The notes: a model not told the origin generated them from the letters alone. Counted from the first letter of the stretch, positions 1 through 5,404 are shown. The stretch: DNA of 6,375 nt from Deltaproteobacteria bacterium (GCA_947462115.1 CANHON010000276.1:1-6375); one strand, 5' to 3'. Made by a program: numbers and translations.

Positions 1-1
1 G

Positions 2-37
2 ATGGGCGCGGCGGCGCTGCTCCGGGCCTTCGGCTGA
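2..37 (+). CDS. Possible 3' end of a plus-strand gene (partial)
   Basis: Eleven codons, open from the left edge, end in TGA and would encode MGAAALLRAFG. Every third position in this stretch is G or C, as in the certain genes of the window, and the frame stops before the convergent end of speA. That is all the support there is. The stretch is far too short to identify a product and lies inside a hairpin-forming repeat, so it may be non-coding. Whether the in-frame ATG at 2-4 is a start or an internal methionine cannot be told. Confidence 0.2.
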   Translation: MGAAALLRAFG

Positions 38-49
38 GCAGGCGCCGCC
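10..49 (-). terminator. GC-rich hairpin just past speA, possible terminator
   Basis: The arms GGCGGCGCTGCTC (10-22) and GAGCAGGCGCCGCC (36-49) pair over 13 base pairs with one bulged base. The 13-base loop contains a TTCG flanked by C and G, a stable tetraloop setting on the plus-strand reading. The stem begins seven bases after the speA stop codon, where a terminator would sit. There is no T-rich tract after the stem on either strand, so classical intrinsic termination is doubtful. It may instead protect the transcript 3' end or work with Rho. Confidence 0.35.
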
Positions 50-56
50 GGGCGAC

Positions 57-1952
57 CTACTCGAGGTAGGTGTAGCCCTCGAGGCCGCGCTGGAACATGG
101 TCACGAGCTGGGCGGACTCTTGCACGGAGATGTCCGAGCGCTTCACCGCGGCCTCACAGGCGCTGCGCACCCGGCGCATCAGATCGCGGCGGCTGTACTG
201 CACGTAGTCGAGCACCTCGTTGACCGTATCGCCCTCAACGACGTGCTCCAGCCGGTAGCCGCCGCCCTCTTGCAGGGTGACGATGACCGCGTTGGTGTCG
301 CCGAACAGGTTGTGGAGATCGCCGAGGATCTCCTGGTAGGCGCCGACCATGAAGGCCGCGAGGAAGTAGGGCTGCTCGTCCACGAGGGGGTGCAGCTCAA
401 TGACCTTCTTCACGTCGTGCAGGTCGATGAAGCGATCGATCTTGCCATCGGAGTCGCAGGTGATGTCGGCCAGCACGGCGCGGCGGGTGGGCTTCTCCTT
501 GAGGCGGTGGATGGGCACCAGGGGGAAAAGCTGGTCCACGGCCCAGGAGTCCGGCATCGACTGGAAGACCGAGAAGTTGCAGAAGTAGGTGTCGGCCAAG
601 GCCTCCTGCAGGGTCTCGAACTCGTCGGGCACATAGTCGAGCTTTTGGATGACCTTGGCGATGCGGCCGGTGATCTGCCAGAACAGGGCCTCGGCCTTGG
701 CGCGCTGGCGCAGGTCCAGCAGGCCGAGGTTGAACATGTTGAGGGCCTGCTCGCGGTCGCCGAGCGCGTCGTGCCACGCGGCCTGGTAGTTCTTGACCGT
801 GATGCCCTCGGTGATGGTCTCCTTGAGCTCGTGCAGCACGTCGGGGTCGTCTTCGGCCACCTTGATGTTGGCCTCGGCCGTGGGGTGCTCGCTGACACCC
901 AGCACGTTGAAGACCAGCACCGCGTGGTGGGCGACCATCGCGCGGCCGGACTCCGTCACGATGTCGGGCTGGGGCACCTCGGCCTCTTCGCAGGCCGACT
1001 TGACCGCCGCGACCACGTCGTAGGCGTACTCTTGAACCGTGTAGTTGACGGAGCTGTCGAAGTTGGTGCTCGAACCGTCGTAATCGACGCCGAGACCGCC
1101 ACCGACGTCCATGAACTTCATGTTGGCGCCGAGCTTGAACAGCTCGACGTACATGCGGCTGGCCTCCTTGAGGGCCATCTTGAAGCTGCGGATGGCGCTG
1201 ACCTGGCTGCCGATGTGGAAGTGCAGCAGCTGCAGGCAGTCGAGCATGCCCTCGGCGCGCAGCAGATCGACGAGATCGACCATCTCCTGCACGGTGAGGC
1301 CGAACTTCGCCTTGTCGCCGGTGCTGGCCTCCCAGCGGCCGGCGCCCTTGCTCGCCAGCTTGGCGCGGACGCCGAGGTAGGGCTTGATGTTGTGCTTGCG
1401 CGCCACGTTGAGGCAGGTGCGCACCTCAGAGAACTTCTCGATGACGATGATCGGCCGGCGACCAAGCTTTTGGGCCAGCATCGCCGTCTCGATGTACTCC
1501 TCGTCCTTGTAGCCGTTGCAGATGATGAGGGCGTCGGGGTCGTCCATCATCGCGAGCACGACGAGGAGCTCGGGCTTGCTGCCCGCCTCCATGCCGAGGT
1601 GGTGCGGCCGGCTGAAGCGCACGATGTCTTCGACGAGGTGCCGCTGCTGGTTGACCTTGATGGGGTACACGCCGCGGTAGGTGCCGCCGTACTCGTACTC
1701 CTTGATGGCCGTGTGGAAGGCGCCGGCCAGCATGTTGATGCGCTGCTCGAGGATGTCGGGGAAGCGGATCAGCAGCGGCAGGCCCAGCTCGCGGGCCTGA
1801 AGGTCGTCTACCAGCTCTTTGAGGTCGGCGTGGACGCCGGTGCCGGCGGGCGCGATCTCGAGGTTGCCCTTCTCGTTGATGCGCAGGAACTCGCGCCCCC
1901 AGTTGGGAATCCCGTAAAGCTCGGCGCTGTCGTTGGTGTTCCATCCACGCAT
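57..1952 (-). CDS. speA: Biosynthetic arginine decarboxylase SpeA
   Basis: The product is a 631-residue PLP-dependent enzyme that decarboxylates L-arginine to agmatine and CO2, the first step of the agmatine route to putrescine and other polyamines. The fold-type III layout is clear: the Schiff-base lysine is in YPIKVNQQ (K99), then HFHIGSQ (244-250), the phosphate-binding DVGGGLGVDYDG (282-293), ESGRA (334-338), CNFSVFQSMPD (458-468) and the C-terminal barrel motif DITCDSDGKID (496-506), whose C499 and D502 are the expected active-site residues from the partner subunit. Length matches the family (about 630-660), and no export signal is seen, so it should be cytoplasmic. I chose ATG at 1952 because GGAGGT lies nine bases upstream and the SpeA homology begins there (WNTNDSAELYGIPNWG). 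The frame stays open 30 codons further to a GTG at 2042, but that part is proline/arginine-rich low complexity. The gene is intact and appears to be transcribed alone. Confidence 0.97.
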   Translation of the reverse strand: MRGWNTNDSAELYGIPNWGREFLRINEKGNLEIAPAGTGVHADLKELVDDLQARELGLPLLIRFPDILEQRINMLAGAFHTAIKEYEYGGTYRGVYPIKVNQQRHLVEDIVRFSRPHHLGMEAGSKPELLVVLAMMDDPDALIICNGYKDEEYIETAMLAQKLGRRPIIVIEKFSEVRTCLNVARKHNIKPYLGVRAKLASKGAGRWEASTGDKAKFGLTVQEMVDLVDLLRAEGMLDCLQLLHFHIGSQVSAIRSFKMALKEASRMYVELFKLGANMKFMDVGGGLGVDYDGSSTNFDSSVNYTVQEYAYDVVAAVKSACEEAEVPQPDIVTESGRAMVAHHAVLVFNVLGVSEHPTAEANIKVAEDDPDVLHELKETITEGITVKNYQAAWHDALGDREQALNMFNLGLLDLRQRAKAEALFWQITGRIAKVIQKLDYVPDEFETLQEALADTYFCNFSVFQSMPDSWAVDQLFPLVPIHRLKEKPTRRAVLADITCDSDGKIDRFIDLHDVKKVIELHPLVDEQPYFLAAFMVGAYQEILGDLHNLFGDTNAVIVTLQEGGGYRLEHVVEGDTVNEVLDYVQYSRRDLMRRVRSACEAAVKRSDISVQESAQLVTMFQRGLEGYTYLE

Positions 1953-1961
1953 TTCGTTGGG

Positions 1962-1967
1962 ACCTCC
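1962..1967 (-). promoter_or_regulatory. Shine-Dalgarno site of speA (GGAGGT)
   Basis: The minus strand reads GGAGGT, nine bases before the ATG at 1952. This near-perfect site decides the start of speA over the upstream in-frame GTG at 2042. The first G-tract of the quadruplex motif on the other strand begins at the very next base. Confidence 0.85.
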
Positions 1968-1998
1968 GGGGCACGGGGCGCGAGGGGCGCGCGGGGGG
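1968..1998 (+). other. G-quadruplex motif in the speA leader
   Basis: Four G-tracts on the plus strand (GGGG at 1968, 1975 and 1984, and six Gs at 1993) are separated by loops of 3, 5 and 5 bases. This satisfies the standard G3+N1-7 pattern. Two further tracts follow at 2014 and 2030. The G-rich strand is the template strand of speA, and the motif abuts the ribosome binding site. The speA mRNA leader is correspondingly C-rich. Folding in the cell is not shown, and the high GC content makes chance occurrence possible. Confidence 0.55.
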
Positions 1999-2039
1999 CG
2001 AAACGGCGAGCGCGGGGCGCGCGATCGTTGGGGGGCGAA
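1984..2039. repeat. Imperfect direct repeat in the speA leader
   Basis: The 19-base unit at 1984-2002 (GGGGCGCGCG followed by GGGGGCGAA) recurs at 2014-2039 with seven extra bases, ATCGTTG, inserted in the middle. A further GGGGCGC stands alone at 1975-1981. The copies could be simple GC-rich expansion or duplicated binding sites in the speA untranslated leader. Confidence 0.55.
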
Positions 2040-2049
2040 CACACCACGG

Positions 2050-2083
2050 CCTGTGGCTGCGCGCGGCGCACACTAACCACAGG
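2050..2083. repeat. Nested inverted repeat upstream of speA
   Basis: Perfect 7-base arms CCTGTGG (2050-2056) and CCACAGG (2077-2083) enclose a second perfect repeat, TGCGC / GCGCA (2058-2062 and 2066-2070), with a GCG loop. A competing short pairing, CCAC (2044-2047) with GTGG (2053-2056), uses the same arm, so two exclusive folds are possible in the leader RNA. It lies about 100 bases before the speA start and could be an operator or a leader structure. Confidence 0.5.
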
Positions 2084-2118
2084 CACCCCTCAGGCGAGGG
2101 CGCTGCGTGACAACAGAG

Positions 2119-2151
2119 AAACAACGAGACCGACGTGCGGCACGTTGTTTT
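2119..2151 (-). terminator. Candidate intrinsic terminator after the 136-residue gene
   Basis: On the minus strand, an A-rich start, AAACAACG, pairs perfectly with CGTTGTTT (arms 2143-2150 and 2119-2126). An inner CCG/CGG stem lies between them, and the downstream arm runs into a T-rich stretch (TTTCTCTGTTGT). The hairpin begins 34 bases after the stop codon at 2185. An A-tract, stem and T-rich tail fit a Rho-independent terminator, and the segment is notably AT-richer than its surroundings. The stem is not very GC-rich and the T-tract is interrupted, so efficiency is uncertain. The 13-base palindrome at its core (2133-2145) could instead be a protein site. Confidence 0.45.
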
Positions 2152-2184
2152 CGACCTGGGATGGGGGAGGGCGCTGGCGGGGGC

Positions 2185-2595
2185 TCAGCGGCCGTACTGC
2201 AGCACGGTGCCGCTCTGGGGGTTGTGGAAGCCCCCGGCGCAGAGCAGGCCGATGCTTCGGGCCAGCTCGCGGGCCCACTCCTCACCCTTGGCGCCGTCGC
2301 CGCTGCAGACGATGCGGGTGTCGGTGGCCTTGAGCAGGCTGAGCCAGGTCTCCCCCTCGGGGGAGGTGTGGGCGGCGGCGACGAGGTTGGCGAAGGCGCC
2401 CTCGCTGGCGCGGCTCACCTGCACCTGCACGGTGTGGGCGGCGCCATCGACCTTGAGCGTGAGGGCCGACAGCTCGTCAATGGGCTTGTCGGCGTCGATC
2501 TCAACCCGCCAGCCGCGCGAGGACAAGGCGCGGGCCACGTCCTTGGTGGGGGGCAGCTTCTCCTTCTTCAGGAAGGCGTGAAATTCCTGGGACAT
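2185..2595 (-). CDS. Uncharacterised 136-residue soluble protein
   Basis: I do not recognise this protein. It has no signal peptide or membrane segment, so it should be cytoplasmic. The N-terminus (residues 1-25) is charged and probably helical (KKEKLPPTKDVARALSSRG). Residues 29-60 alternate in a strand-like way (WRVEIDA, LTLKVDG, TVQVQV), then a helix (61-75) is followed by a second alpha/beta part with LLKATDTRIVCSGDG (87-101), a helix WARELARSIG (107-116) and the tail GGFHNPQSGTVL (121-132). Two cysteines are present, C97 and C119. The ATG at 2595 has GGAG six bases upstream, and codon third positions are GC-rich, so the gene looks real. It lies 135 bases downstream of the radical SAM gene on the same strand and may be co-transcribed with it, though the gap leaves room for its own promoter. 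No function is assigned. Confidence 0.85.
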   Translation of the reverse strand: MSQEFHAFLKKEKLPPTKDVARALSSRGWRVEIDADKPIDELSALTLKVDGAAHTVQVQVSRASEGAFANLVAAAHTSPEGETWLSLLKATDTRIVCSGDGAKGEEWARELARSIGLLCAGGFHNPQSGTVLQYGR

Positions 2596-2730
2596 GCTTC
2601 GCTCCGGCGGGCCCTGGTCGCCTCTGCGGCGGGGCAGCGTGGGGGATGGCGGCGGTCTGCGGCGGCCTCGTTGCGCGGCGCCTCGGTCGGCGCGGGGGTC
2701 TATCCTGGCGCGGCGGTCGCGGCCGGTGCG
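2596..2730. other. Spacer between radical SAM gene and 136-residue gene
   Basis: These 135 bases carry the GGAG ribosome binding site of the downstream gene at their left end and no open frame with gene-like features. A lone less GC-rich patch, AGGATAGAC on the minus strand (about 2698-2706), could be part of a -10 element, but no matching -35 is visible. I see no terminator. Confidence 0.5.
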
Positions 2731-4341
2731 TCAAGGCGCGCTGGCGATCGCCCACTGTCGCCCTTGGGGGCGCTCCGGCGCTGGCGCGGCCTGCTCGGGA
2801 TCGATCCGCTCCAGTGCGCCCTTCCAGGCGGCGAAGCTCCCGCCGCCCGACACCGCCTCGATGGCGGCGAGGCCCGTGGCGCTGCCACCTTGGGCCAGCC
2901 GCCACTCCACCCAGGCCCAGCGCGCCGAGGTCGGTCGGACCTCCGCCCGCCCGTGCAGGCCGCGCAGCCCCTTGTTGAGCCGATCCAGGCGGGCCTCCAC
3001 GGCCTTGATCCCGGCGAAGGGGTCGTTGACCATCGGCGTGTTTCTTTTGGGGACGAAGGGGGCGATGCCCAGCGACACCGGGTGGATCTCCGCCATCTTT
3101 GCGGTGAAAGCGATGAGCTCGTCGATGTCTTCGTCGCCCTCGTCGGGCACGCCGAGCATCATGTAGACCTTCACCACCTTGTAGTCGTGCTCGCGGGCCC
3201 GCTCGGCGACGGTCAGCAGGTGGGCCTCGGTGGTCCCCTTGCTCATGCTCCGGCGCAGGCGCTGGCTGGCCGCGTCGCTGGCCACGGTCAGGGTCTTGTA
3301 GCCGCCGAGGCGGAGCAGCCGGGCGATCTCGGGCTTGAGGGCCACCCGATCGGCCCGCAGGCTGCTGACGCCCACCTCGCGGCCGCTCTCGATGAGCTTG
3401 GCGAGCAGGCTCGGCAGGCCGGGGTGGTCGGAGATCGCCGCGCCCACGAGGCCCACCCGGCGCGCCTGCTCGGGCACAAGGCTGAGCACGTCGTCGGCCC
3501 CGACGAGGCGCATGCCGCCGTTGGTGCTCCGGCGCATCACGCAGAAGGTGCACTGGCGGTGGCAGCCCCGCTCGCCCTCGATCAAGAACATGTCGGAGAG
3601 CTCGGCCTCGGGCGCCAGGATGTGCCCGCGGGCCGGCAGGTGCAGGTCGCTGGCCTTGGCCACCGCGGGCAGCGCCTCGCCGTGGCGGGCGGGCACAAAG
3701 CCGCCGGGCAGCCCCGCCACCCGGTCGAGGAAGGCCTCGTAGGGCTGCTCCAGGGCCGCCTCAAAGACCTCAGCGACGTGATCTTCGACCTCACCCATCA
3801 AGATGACGTCCACGAAGGGCGCCGCCGGCAAGGGGTTGGAGAAGGTGAGCGGCCCGCCGAGGATGATCACCGGGTCTTGGGGACCGCGGTCGGCCCGCAG
3901 CGGGGGCACCCCAGCGAGCTGAAGGGCCTGCACCAGCCCCGCCAGCTCGAGCTCGTAGGCGAGGCTGACGCCGATGACCGGGAAACGCCCGAGCGGGGTG
4001 CGCGTCTCGTAGGTGGGCAGGCCCTCGCGGTGCTTGCGTGCCAGCTCCACATCATCCGGTAAAAAGGCGCGCTCTGCCGAGATGCCGTGGTCGCGGAGCA
4101 GCTGAAGCACCCACTGGAAGCCGAGCGAGGACATGCCGGCGCGGTACGGCGAGGGGTAGAGCATGGCGACCCGCGGGCCGCCTTCGACGAAGCGCCCGCC
4201 GCGCTCCTGGTCGAGCCGGCGCGCGATGTCGGTGAGCTGGCCGGCGGCGGCGGGCTTGGCTGCGCCGCGCGGCGCTCGGGCCCCGCGCTCGGGGGCGCGC
4301 TTGGCGCTGCGGTCGGGGCTGCGGTCGGGGCTTCGCGACAA
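2731..4341 (-). CDS. Radical SAM protein with N-terminal B12-binding-like domain
   Basis: This 536-residue protein resembles the uncharacterised radical SAM family that TIGR03960 describes. Residues 1-35 are a basic low-complexity tail with a doubled SPDR. Residues about 55-195 form a Rossmann-like domain (VAMLYPSPYRAGMSSLGFQ at 58-76, GVSLAYELELAG 124-135, IILGGPLTFSNPLP 159-172, DVILMGEVED 178-187) of the cobalamin-binding type, but the DxHxxG cobalamin motif is missing there. The radical SAM core starts at EGERGCHRQCTFC, whose C260, C264 and C267 (CxxxCxxC) should bind the 4Fe-4S cluster. These are the only cysteines in the protein, so an auxiliary cluster is unlikely. YMMLGVPDEGDEDI (393-406) fits the later barrel, and a family-like tail with FAAW follows. 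The TTG start at 4341 has GGAG five bases upstream; no ATG or GTG lies between it and the in-frame stop at 4381. The reaction and substrate are unknown. Confidence 0.9.
   Translation of the reverse strand: MSRSPDRSPDRSAKRAPERGARAPRGAAKPAAAGQLTDIARRLDQERGGRFVEGGPRVAMLYPSPYRAGMSSLGFQWVLQLLRDHGISAERAFLPDDVELARKHREGLPTYETRTPLGRFPVIGVSLAYELELAGLVQALQLAGVPPLRADRGPQDPVIILGGPLTFSNPLPAAPFVDVILMGEVEDHVAEVFEAALEQPYEAFLDRVAGLPGGFVPARHGEALPAVAKASDLHLPARGHILAPEAELSDMFLIEGERGCHRQCTFCVMRRSTNGGMRLVGADDVLSLVPEQARRVGLVGAAISDHPGLPSLLAKLIESGREVGVSSLRADRVALKPEIARLLRLGGYKTLTVASDAASQRLRRSMSKGTTEAHLLTVAERAREHDYKVVKVYMMLGVPDEGDEDIDELIAFTAKMAEIHPVSLGIAPFVPKRNTPMVNDPFAGIKAVEARLDRLNKGLRGLHGRAEVRPTSARWAWVEWRLAQGGSATGLAAIEAVSGGGSFAAWKGALERIDPEQAAPAPERPQGRQWAIASAP
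4306..4332. repeat. 12-base tandem repeat at the 5' end of the radical SAM gene
   Basis: GCTGCGGTCGGG occurs twice head to tail (4306-4317 and 4318-4329), followed by the first bases of a third unit. In the minus-strand gene it encodes the SPDR-SPDR-S repeat near the start. The unit length is a multiple of three, so changes in copy number would keep the frame. It is probably simple slippage in a disordered tail. Confidence 0.7.
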
Positions 4342-4504
4342 GGGGGCTCCAGGCGGGCCGAGCGGCAGGCCCAGGCCGACCTAACGTGCATCGGCGGCCC
4401 GGCCTGCCGGGTCTTGACCTGTCCAGAGCGGTCGTGGACTGGATAGTGGGGCAGCGCCGTTGCACGGGCGCGCCGCGCGCCAGCCCGCCGGCCCCCGAGG
4501 TCCC
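4342..4504. promoter_or_regulatory. Divergent intergenic control region
   Basis: These 163 bases separate the minus-strand radical SAM gene from the plus-strand exported-protein gene, so promoters for both should lie here. It contains the perfect palindrome CCCGGC-CT-GCCGGG (4398-4411), a second dyad GTCCA (4421-4425) / TGGAC (4435-4439), and a sigma-54-like site at 4449-4464. A TTGACC at 4414-4419 resembles a -35 hexamer, but no -10 sits 16-18 bases after it. No clear promoter for the minus-strand gene was found. Confidence 0.5.
4449..4464 (+). promoter_or_regulatory. Candidate sigma-54 promoter for the 294-residue gene
   Basis: GGGCAGC, four bases, then TTGCA gives the invariant GG (4450-4451) and GC (4462-4463) exactly ten bases apart. 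It also matches GGCA in the -24 box and TTGCA in the -12 box of the sigma-54 consensus. The leading T of TGG is G, and the two bases after GGCA differ. Transcription would start near 4475, about 30 bases before the ATG and just upstream of its GAGG. Chance matches are plausible in GC-rich DNA. Confidence 0.3.
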
Positions 4505-5389
4505 ATGCTCTCCCCCTCCGCTCCGTCCGCCTGCCCCGCCGCGCGCCCCCGCTGGGCCCGCCGCCTCGCCGCGCGCCTCGGGCTCGTGATTGGCGTGCTG
4601 GTCGTTGGCCTCAGCCATGGCGCCAAGGCCGCCCCGCAGGACGCCGCGCCGCCCCTGCCCGGGGCCGTGGCGCCCAAGGTGGCGACCCAGGCGCTGTCCT
4701 ACACGCTGCGCATCGGGGACAAGGTCGTCGGCAAGCGCGAGGTCAAGGTCCGGCACGTGCCAGGCCCCACGCTGGAGTCCGAGGGGACCCGCATCATCGA
4801 GAGCTGGATCGACGTCGAGGCCGAGATCGCCGGCCAGCAGGTCAAGGTGCGCCAGCGGGCCACGGCGCGGGCCAGCGGCGGGCGGCTCAGCTTCACCTCG
4901 GTCAACGATGAGAACGGTCGGGTGAGCGAGGTTCAGGGCAAGCGGCTCGGGGACGGCCGCTGGCTCATCAACATCGTGGACCGCACCGGCGCCCGCTCCT
5001 TTGAGTACCGCAAAAGCCAGGTCGACCTCTGCACCCTCGACCTGCTCGATCCCGAGCTTCACCGACGCCTCACCGACAAAAGCACCGCCCGCGTGCTGCT
5101 CGTCGAGACCGGCGATGTGCTGGAGGGTCCGGCCAAGGACCTCGGCGAGAGCACCCTCAAGGTGGGCGCCACCGAGCTGCCGGTCACCCGGGCCACCTTC
5201 ACGCCGACCCAGGGGCGCCTCACGATGGACTGGAACCTCGAGGGCCTGCTGGTGGCCTATGAGATCGGGTTCATGGGCCAGCGCATGAGCGCCACCGTCA
5301 CGGCCCCGCCCGACGCGCGGGTCTGGGGCGAGGTCTCGGTGCCGCTGCGCTTTGGGGCGGGCGTCGAGGTCGGCGAAGACGAGCTCTGA
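4505..5389 (+). CDS. Exported 294-residue protein, probable beta-rich envelope protein
   Basis: The function is unknown. The N-terminus is a signal peptide: an arginine-rich stretch (R14-R24, including RR at 19-20), a hydrophobic core LGLVIGVLVVGL (25-36) and an AKA cleavage site after residue 42. A proline/alanine linker (43-58) follows. The mature part consists of many short alternating strands (SYTLRIGDKVVGKREVKV at 65-82, then QQVKVRQRATARA) with LDLLDPE (178-184), GDVLEGP and a C-terminal LRFGAGVEVGEDEL. This layout recalls the DUF3108/DUF6134-type periplasmic beta proteins, but I cannot confirm membership. The mature protein has only one cysteine, C176, so it should not be disulfide-bonded. 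I chose ATG 4505 because GAGG lies four bases upstream and the signal peptide starts there. A TTG at 4460 would add 15 residues and overlap the proposed promoter. It is divergent from the radical SAM gene and convergent with the lipoprotein gene. Confidence 0.85.
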   Translation: MLSPSAPSACPAARPRWARRLAARLGLVIGVLVVGLSHGAKAAPQDAAPPLPGAVAPKVATQALSYTLRIGDKVVGKREVKVRHVPGPTLESEGTRIIESWIDVEAEIAGQQVKVRQRATARASGGRLSFTSVNDENGRVSEVQGKRLGDGRWLINIVDRTGARSFEYRKSQVDLCTLDLLDPELHRRLTDKSTARVLLVETGDVLEGPAKDLGESTLKVGATELPVTRATFTPTQGRLTMDWNLEGLLVAYEIGFMGQRMSATVTAPPDARVWGEVSVPLRFGAGVEVGEDEL

Positions 5390-5404
5390 GCCCCCGCGGC
5401 TCAG
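5386..5404. terminator. Perfect hairpin shared by two convergent gene ends
   Basis: CTGAGCC (5386-5392) and GGCTCAG (5398-5404) are perfect 7-base arms around the loop CCCGC. The plus-strand stop codon TGA (5387-5389) lies in one arm and the minus-strand stop TGA (5401-5403) in the other. It is the only structure in the 11-base gap between the two genes, so it may act as a bidirectional terminator or transcript-end protector. No T-tract follows on either strand, so intrinsic termination is uncertain. Confidence 0.4.

Noticed and set aside
1953..2042. A 30-codon N-terminal extension of SpeA from a GTG
   Set aside because: The extension is proline/arginine-rich and comes from the GC repeat. 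The ATG at 1952 has GGAGGT at good spacing, and SpeA homology starts there.
2050..2118. A sigma-70 promoter for speA from TTGTCA and TTAGTG on the minus strand
   Set aside because: The two hexamers are 31 bases apart, and no acceptable partner lies at 16-18 bases from either one. The real promoter remains unidentified.
120..2333. A 737-codon plus-strand open frame opposite speA
   Set aside because: It is antisense to an intact, clearly recognisable SpeA gene. Its translation is a monotonous run of H, V, L, A, G and D typical of reading GC-rich codons backwards, and it crosses into the next gene without a proper start.
3335..3742. Several 60-240-codon frames inside the radical SAM and speA genes on either strand
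   Set aside because: Serine/arginine/alanine/proline-rich translations in shifted frames of certain genes; none has a start signal, domain or independent support.
2107..4062. A 651-codon plus-strand open frame opposite the 136-residue and radical SAM genes
   Set aside because: It is a mirror frame of two genes with better evidence, has no domain motifs or ribosome binding site, and spans an intergenic terminator-like hairpin.
4414..4449. A sigma-70 promoter from TTGACC (4414-4419) and GATAGT/TAGTGG
   Set aside because: The spacing would be 22-24 bases, well outside the usual 16-18.
4460..4504. A TTG start 15 codons upstream for the 294-residue exported protein
   Set aside because: It would put 15 extra residues ahead of a normal signal peptide, has no ribosome binding site as good as the GAGG before ATG 4505, and falls within the candidate promoter.
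4052..5062. A 336-codon minus-strand open frame opposite the exported-protein gene
   Set aside because: It overlaps the signal peptide and mature coding part of the plus-strand gene, runs into the radical SAM coding region, and shows the same antisense composition with no motif.
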